A DNA stretch of 64,000 nucleotides. It comes from Galbula dea. Taxonomy: Eukaryota > Chordata > Aves > Piciformes > Galbulidae. Made by a program: the position numbers and the translations under genes. The stretch's first letter is position 1. Each line of letters begins with the position of its first letter. Below are positions 60,951 through 64,000 of this stretch, piece after piece. The notes beneath the pieces are model-generated. The model was not told where the DNA came from. It was given only the letters and a program-made list of their open reading frames with translations, and did no database searches. Location: NCBI GenBank assembly GCA_013399015.1, contig VWZX01005784.1:851750-915749 (forward strand), in the 5' to 3' direction.

Positions 60951-61402
60951 AGGGCCTGCGAGGCAGTCTGGTGGGATCGGGGCTGGAGTTCAGCTCCCTT
61001 CTGTTCCTTCTGAGCCCACATTCAGCAGTTCGTAGATCTCCAGCAAAAATCCTTTTTTCTTCCACTTTGGGCTGCTGGGGTGAAGATAGACCAACCGCAA
61101 GGCACTGCCTGGAGGGAAACGTCCCCAGGCCACAATTGATCGCTTCTTGTTCCCGTCTATTCTCAGAGCTGCTACTTACAACCCAGGCAGCAAATGGTGA
61201 TCACCAGCCTCCTCGGGCTGCTGGAAGGGTTTGTGTGAGCGTGAGGGGAGGCCATGGAGTCTTTCACCCAGCTGTTAAACGTACGTGTCCCCCTGGAAAG
61301 CACAGGAACGCAGGATGGCATCTGCCAGCAGCGGTGGGGAGGGCAAGCATGGCGGAGGAAAATACAGAGTGCTGGATCCAGCAGCCAAAAGTGGGAACGT
61401 GG
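60951..61402. other. 5' flank of RNF213
   Basis: No exon, repeat or conserved promoter element is recognised. The 3' end of SLC26A11, the human neighbour on this side, is not visible. Confidence 0.5.
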
Positions 61403-62135
61403 CTGTTTTAAGAAAATTAATCAATATTTTACTCACGGAAAGGTTTATTCTCGGCTCCGGGTGCGCAGGGGATATCTCCACCAAAAACACGCACACCTTG
61501 CCGCTTGAACCGTGCTCTATTTAAGCTACCAAGTATTACATATGCAACAGGCTGCCATACACAAAGTATTACAGGTGTACAATTGAAACTATCAACGCAG
61601 CTACAAAGTATTACATATGCAACAGGCTACCATACACATTCATTAAGTTTCATATACCACCACCCTAGGTCTCCCTTTGTTATACACCAACCCCCTCCGG
61701 CCCATCTTTGTATTCGGGAATGTCAGATTGGAGATCGGATCCAGCCGATCTTTGGTTTCCTCTCAGTCCCCTCCACCCAGCTTCGATGCTTCTGTTCAGT
61801 TTCTTTGTCTCTGTTCAGTCTTTATCTCTGCAGTTTCTTTTGTGTTGTACCCCACACCCAGATTGTCCCACTGTCTAGTAGATTGTCCCATCATCCAGTC
61901 TCGGTGCTTCTATTCCGTTTCTTTGTCTCTGTTCAGTCTTTGTCTCTGCAGTTTCTTTTGTGTTGTATTCCACACCTAGATTGTCCCGCTATCTAGTAGA
62001 TTGTCCCATCGTCCAGTCTCGGCCATCCTCAGCAAATATAGATTCGCCTTAATCAACTCCGTCCCTGGATCCAACAAGGACTGAGCTGCAGACAGGCTCC
62101 CAGCAGACCTGATAGTAGAGCTCACACGTTGACCC
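61403..62135 (-). mobile_element. ERV-type LTR upstream of RNF213, sense on the minus strand
   Basis: Read on the minus strand, the segment begins near TGTGGGTCAACGTGTGAGCT and ends near TTCTTAAAACA. It contains a polyadenylation signal (AATAAA; plus TTTATT at 61444-61449) in a CGGAGCCGAGAATAAACC context typical of bird ERV R regions. Two tandem repeats sit in the U3-like part: a roughly 120-bp unit at about 61784-62020 and a 76-bp-spaced repeat of AAGTATTACATATGCAACAG at about 61530 and 61606. No target-site duplication was found, so the ends are approximate. No retroviral coding sequence is attached. Confidence 0.55.
61784..62022. repeat. Tandem repeat of about 119 bp, two copies
   Basis: Two adjacent units, each running from (G/A)(G/T)GCTTCT(G/A)TTC through TTTCTTTGTCTCTGTTCAGTC and CAGTTTCTTTTGTGTTGTA to AGATTGTCCCATC. 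The second is about 118-120 bp after the first, with a handful of substitutions. They lie in the LTR-like element and may be U3 enhancer repeats. Confidence 0.85.
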
Positions 62136-63040
62136 ACACATCTGAGCTCAAGCACACAGACTATTTACACACAAAAGTGGGGCCCTTTTTACCCCCATCC
62201 TCCTCTCTTTTCCCACTCCTGCTCCTCTCAGCATTCCTAGGCAGGGGCTTCTCTGAGCTTCTCTGGGCAAGTGAAGCAGCTTTCACAGCACAATCTCACA
62301 CAGAGCAGGACTGAAGAGAATCAGACTGAATCTGCTCTGTCTCTGCGCTGGTCACTCCTTGTTGGGAACACAGATGGACAGGTGGAGAGGGCATGTGTGC
62401 CCTTCCAGTTCTACAAATGCTGCAAGAAACTCGCTGCCCAGCATTGCTTTGCTGCAGAAACAAACACTCCTCCAGCTTCCAGCGGCAGAACCCCTTGGCC
62501 CTGGTAGTTTTGTGGCTCCTGAGCACCTCTGCTGCCTCTGGAAAACCCTTGGCAGGCAGAGCCATGCCAGGCTGTGCCTTAAGGCTTTGAGCAACCAGGC
62601 ACCCTGAGCTTAGTTTCAGTTTCTTTTCCTTGGACTGCTCAGCAGTGCCCAGAAATTAGAGTTTCATTCTTCCCTTCCACATGAAAGGAGGAAGCTTTTG
62701 CTGAAGGAAGGCAGAGATCACGCTGAGTCACTTACAATTCCTGCTTTATTATGCCCTCCTTACAAGAGTGTCAGCCAAGGGCAGTTCAGGAAAATTGCTT
62801 TCTCCTCAGCCCTGCCCCTACCAGCCGTGCTGCCTGACAGTGCTGTTGCTCTTTGCACCCATTTCACAGCAAGGCAAGCGCAAGCTGGTGTCACACTGCC
62901 TGTCCCTTCAGGTTTCTGGCAGGAGTCAGGCAAGGGGCTGCACCCAGAAGGGGACAGCTCAGCCCTGGCTGGTGGCAGCATTTGGCAGAACGCCCCAAAA
63001 ACCAAGAGGGATGTGTAAGGAGCAAAATCACTGATTTTTT
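62136..63040. other. Intergenic, nothing recognised
   Basis: Only short frames with no conserved motif or matching splice sites occur here. Confidence 0.5.
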
Positions 63041-63350
63041 CATAGAATCAGAAAATGCTTTGGGTTGGAAGGAGCCTTTCAAAGTCATCCAGTCCAACCA
63101 GGGACATCTTCAGCTACATCAGGTTGCACAGATCCCCAAACAACTTGACATGGAATGTCTCCAGGAATGAGGTATCCATCACCTCTCTGGGCAACCTGTG
63201 CCAGTGCCTCACCACCCTCATAGTGAAAAATAGCTGCTTATATCTACTCTTCTCTAGTTTCTAACCATCACCCCTTGTCCTGTCACAACAGGTCCTGCTA
63301 AAAAGTCTGTCCATATCCTTATTATAGGCTTCTTTAAGTACTGAAAGGCC
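63041..63350 (-). mobile_element. CR1 LINE 3'-end fragment upstream of RNF213
   Basis: Reverse complement of a bird CR1: CATAGAATCAGAAAATG, then GGTTGGAAGGAGCC, AGTCATCCAGTCCAACC, then the GGGCAACCTGTGCCAGTGCC and TCACCCCTTGTCCTGTC blocks. Sense on the minus strand with its 3' end at 63041. Confidence 0.92.
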
Positions 63351-64000
63351 AAAATAAGGTCTTCCCAGAGACAGGAGGCAGGGCAGGGACAGGCAGCTCC
63401 CATGGAGGCTGTTGGTTGAATGTCACTGAGGTGTCACAGACACCACTCTGCAGGGCACAGGACTTACAGCCTTGGAACAGTCAGAGGCGAGGAGATAGCA
63501 AGGTGACGCTGGCCCTAAGGAGGTCCTGCGTGGCTCCTGGACTCACTGGATGAGATGAGGCCTGTGGGCAGCAGCGAGCTCTCACTGGTGCTGCTGAAGG
63601 GAGCTGCTCCACTGCCCCCCAGCTCTGCTCCTCCGCACCGCTCTGAGCCAGGAAGGGAGAGAAGCAAGACAAAGAGTTAAGCCAAGGCTTGTGTCCTTGA
63701 CTTGATAGTGTCAGCACAGCTCAGCAACTGAATCATCAGTGTCTTATCAACATTATTCTCACACAGAATCCAGAACACAGCACTGTACCAGCTACTAGGA
63801 AGAAAATGAACTCTATCCCAGCCAAAGCCAGGACAGGTGTTTAGCTTCCTTCTGAGTTGAACCACAACAGCTCACCATGAAGCCCCAAGGCTGGGCTGCC
63901 CCTGCTTTCCAGTGGGGCTCCTGCTTGCCTTCCCAGGAGCCAGGCTCATGCAGCCCTCCTCACCCCCCACTGCAGCTTTGGAGCCTGATCAGGGTCAGGT
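63351..64000. other. Intergenic, nothing recognised
   Basis: Two minus-strand frames of 62 and 78 codons are present but have no family resemblance that I can name. If SLC26A11 lies beyond the window, this would be its 3' flank. Confidence 0.45.

Noticed and set aside
60277..61035. 252-codon plus-strand open frame above RNF213
   Set aside because: CpG-island DNA rarely has stops; the product is Pro/Arg/Gly-rich with no domain, and it overlaps the RNF213 promoter and ISRE.
61505..61996. 163-codon plus-strand frame with repeated peptide
   Set aside because: It lies antisense in the LTR-like element and its periodicity comes from the 119-bp tandem repeat.
63481..63865. Possible last exons of SLC26A11
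   Set aside because: Human synteny would place SLC26A11 on this side, but the frames here show no sulfate-transporter or STAS-like sequence that I recognise.

Overview
The window is vertebrate, and almost certainly avian, nuclear DNA. It has short introns, CpG-island promoters, several CR1 LINE 3' ends of the bird type and an avian ERV solo LTR. Nearly all of it belongs to two genes on the minus strand, in the same order and orientation as human 17q25.3 (RNF213, then ENDOV). I see no prokaryotic features, tRNA, rRNA or CRISPR.

Layout, read along the minus strand from high to low coordinates. 64000-60950 is 5' flank holding a CR1 fragment and an ERV-type LTR. About 60950-59900 is a CpG-rich promoter region with a perfect ISRE and a cluster of octamer motifs. 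59598-8569 is the coding part of RNF213 (mysterin). I could rebuild 68 coding exons, every one phase-compatible with the next, giving an open frame of about 5,424 residues: an N-terminal zinc ribbon, a low-complexity linker, a CBM20-like domain, an N-terminal arm, the AAA+ motor with three Walker A motifs, a RING, an RZ finger and a C-terminal domain. One exon (49260-49415) is doubtful. 8568-7485 is the RNF213 3' UTR plus the ENDOV CpG island. 7484-3160 is ENDOV (endonuclease V) in 7 secure exons and one tentative last exon. 3159-1 is ENDOV 3' flank with one CR1 fragment.

RNF213 is an interferon-induced giant AAA+/E3 ligase of cell-autonomous immunity and lipid-droplet biology. ENDOV cleaves inosine-containing RNA. 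They are neighbours with no known shared pathway.

The most unusual structure is in the RNF213 linker. About 1.06 kb (part of an exon, a whole intron and part of the next exon) is tandemly duplicated at roughly 99% identity, next to an older exon duplication and a solo LTR that sits 26 bp from a splice donor. Other points are a near-identical partial copy of a C-terminal exon in a later intron, a 35-bp microexon inside the RZ finger, a GC-AG intron and a Walker A motif split by an intron. I did not find a wholly undescribed gene system.
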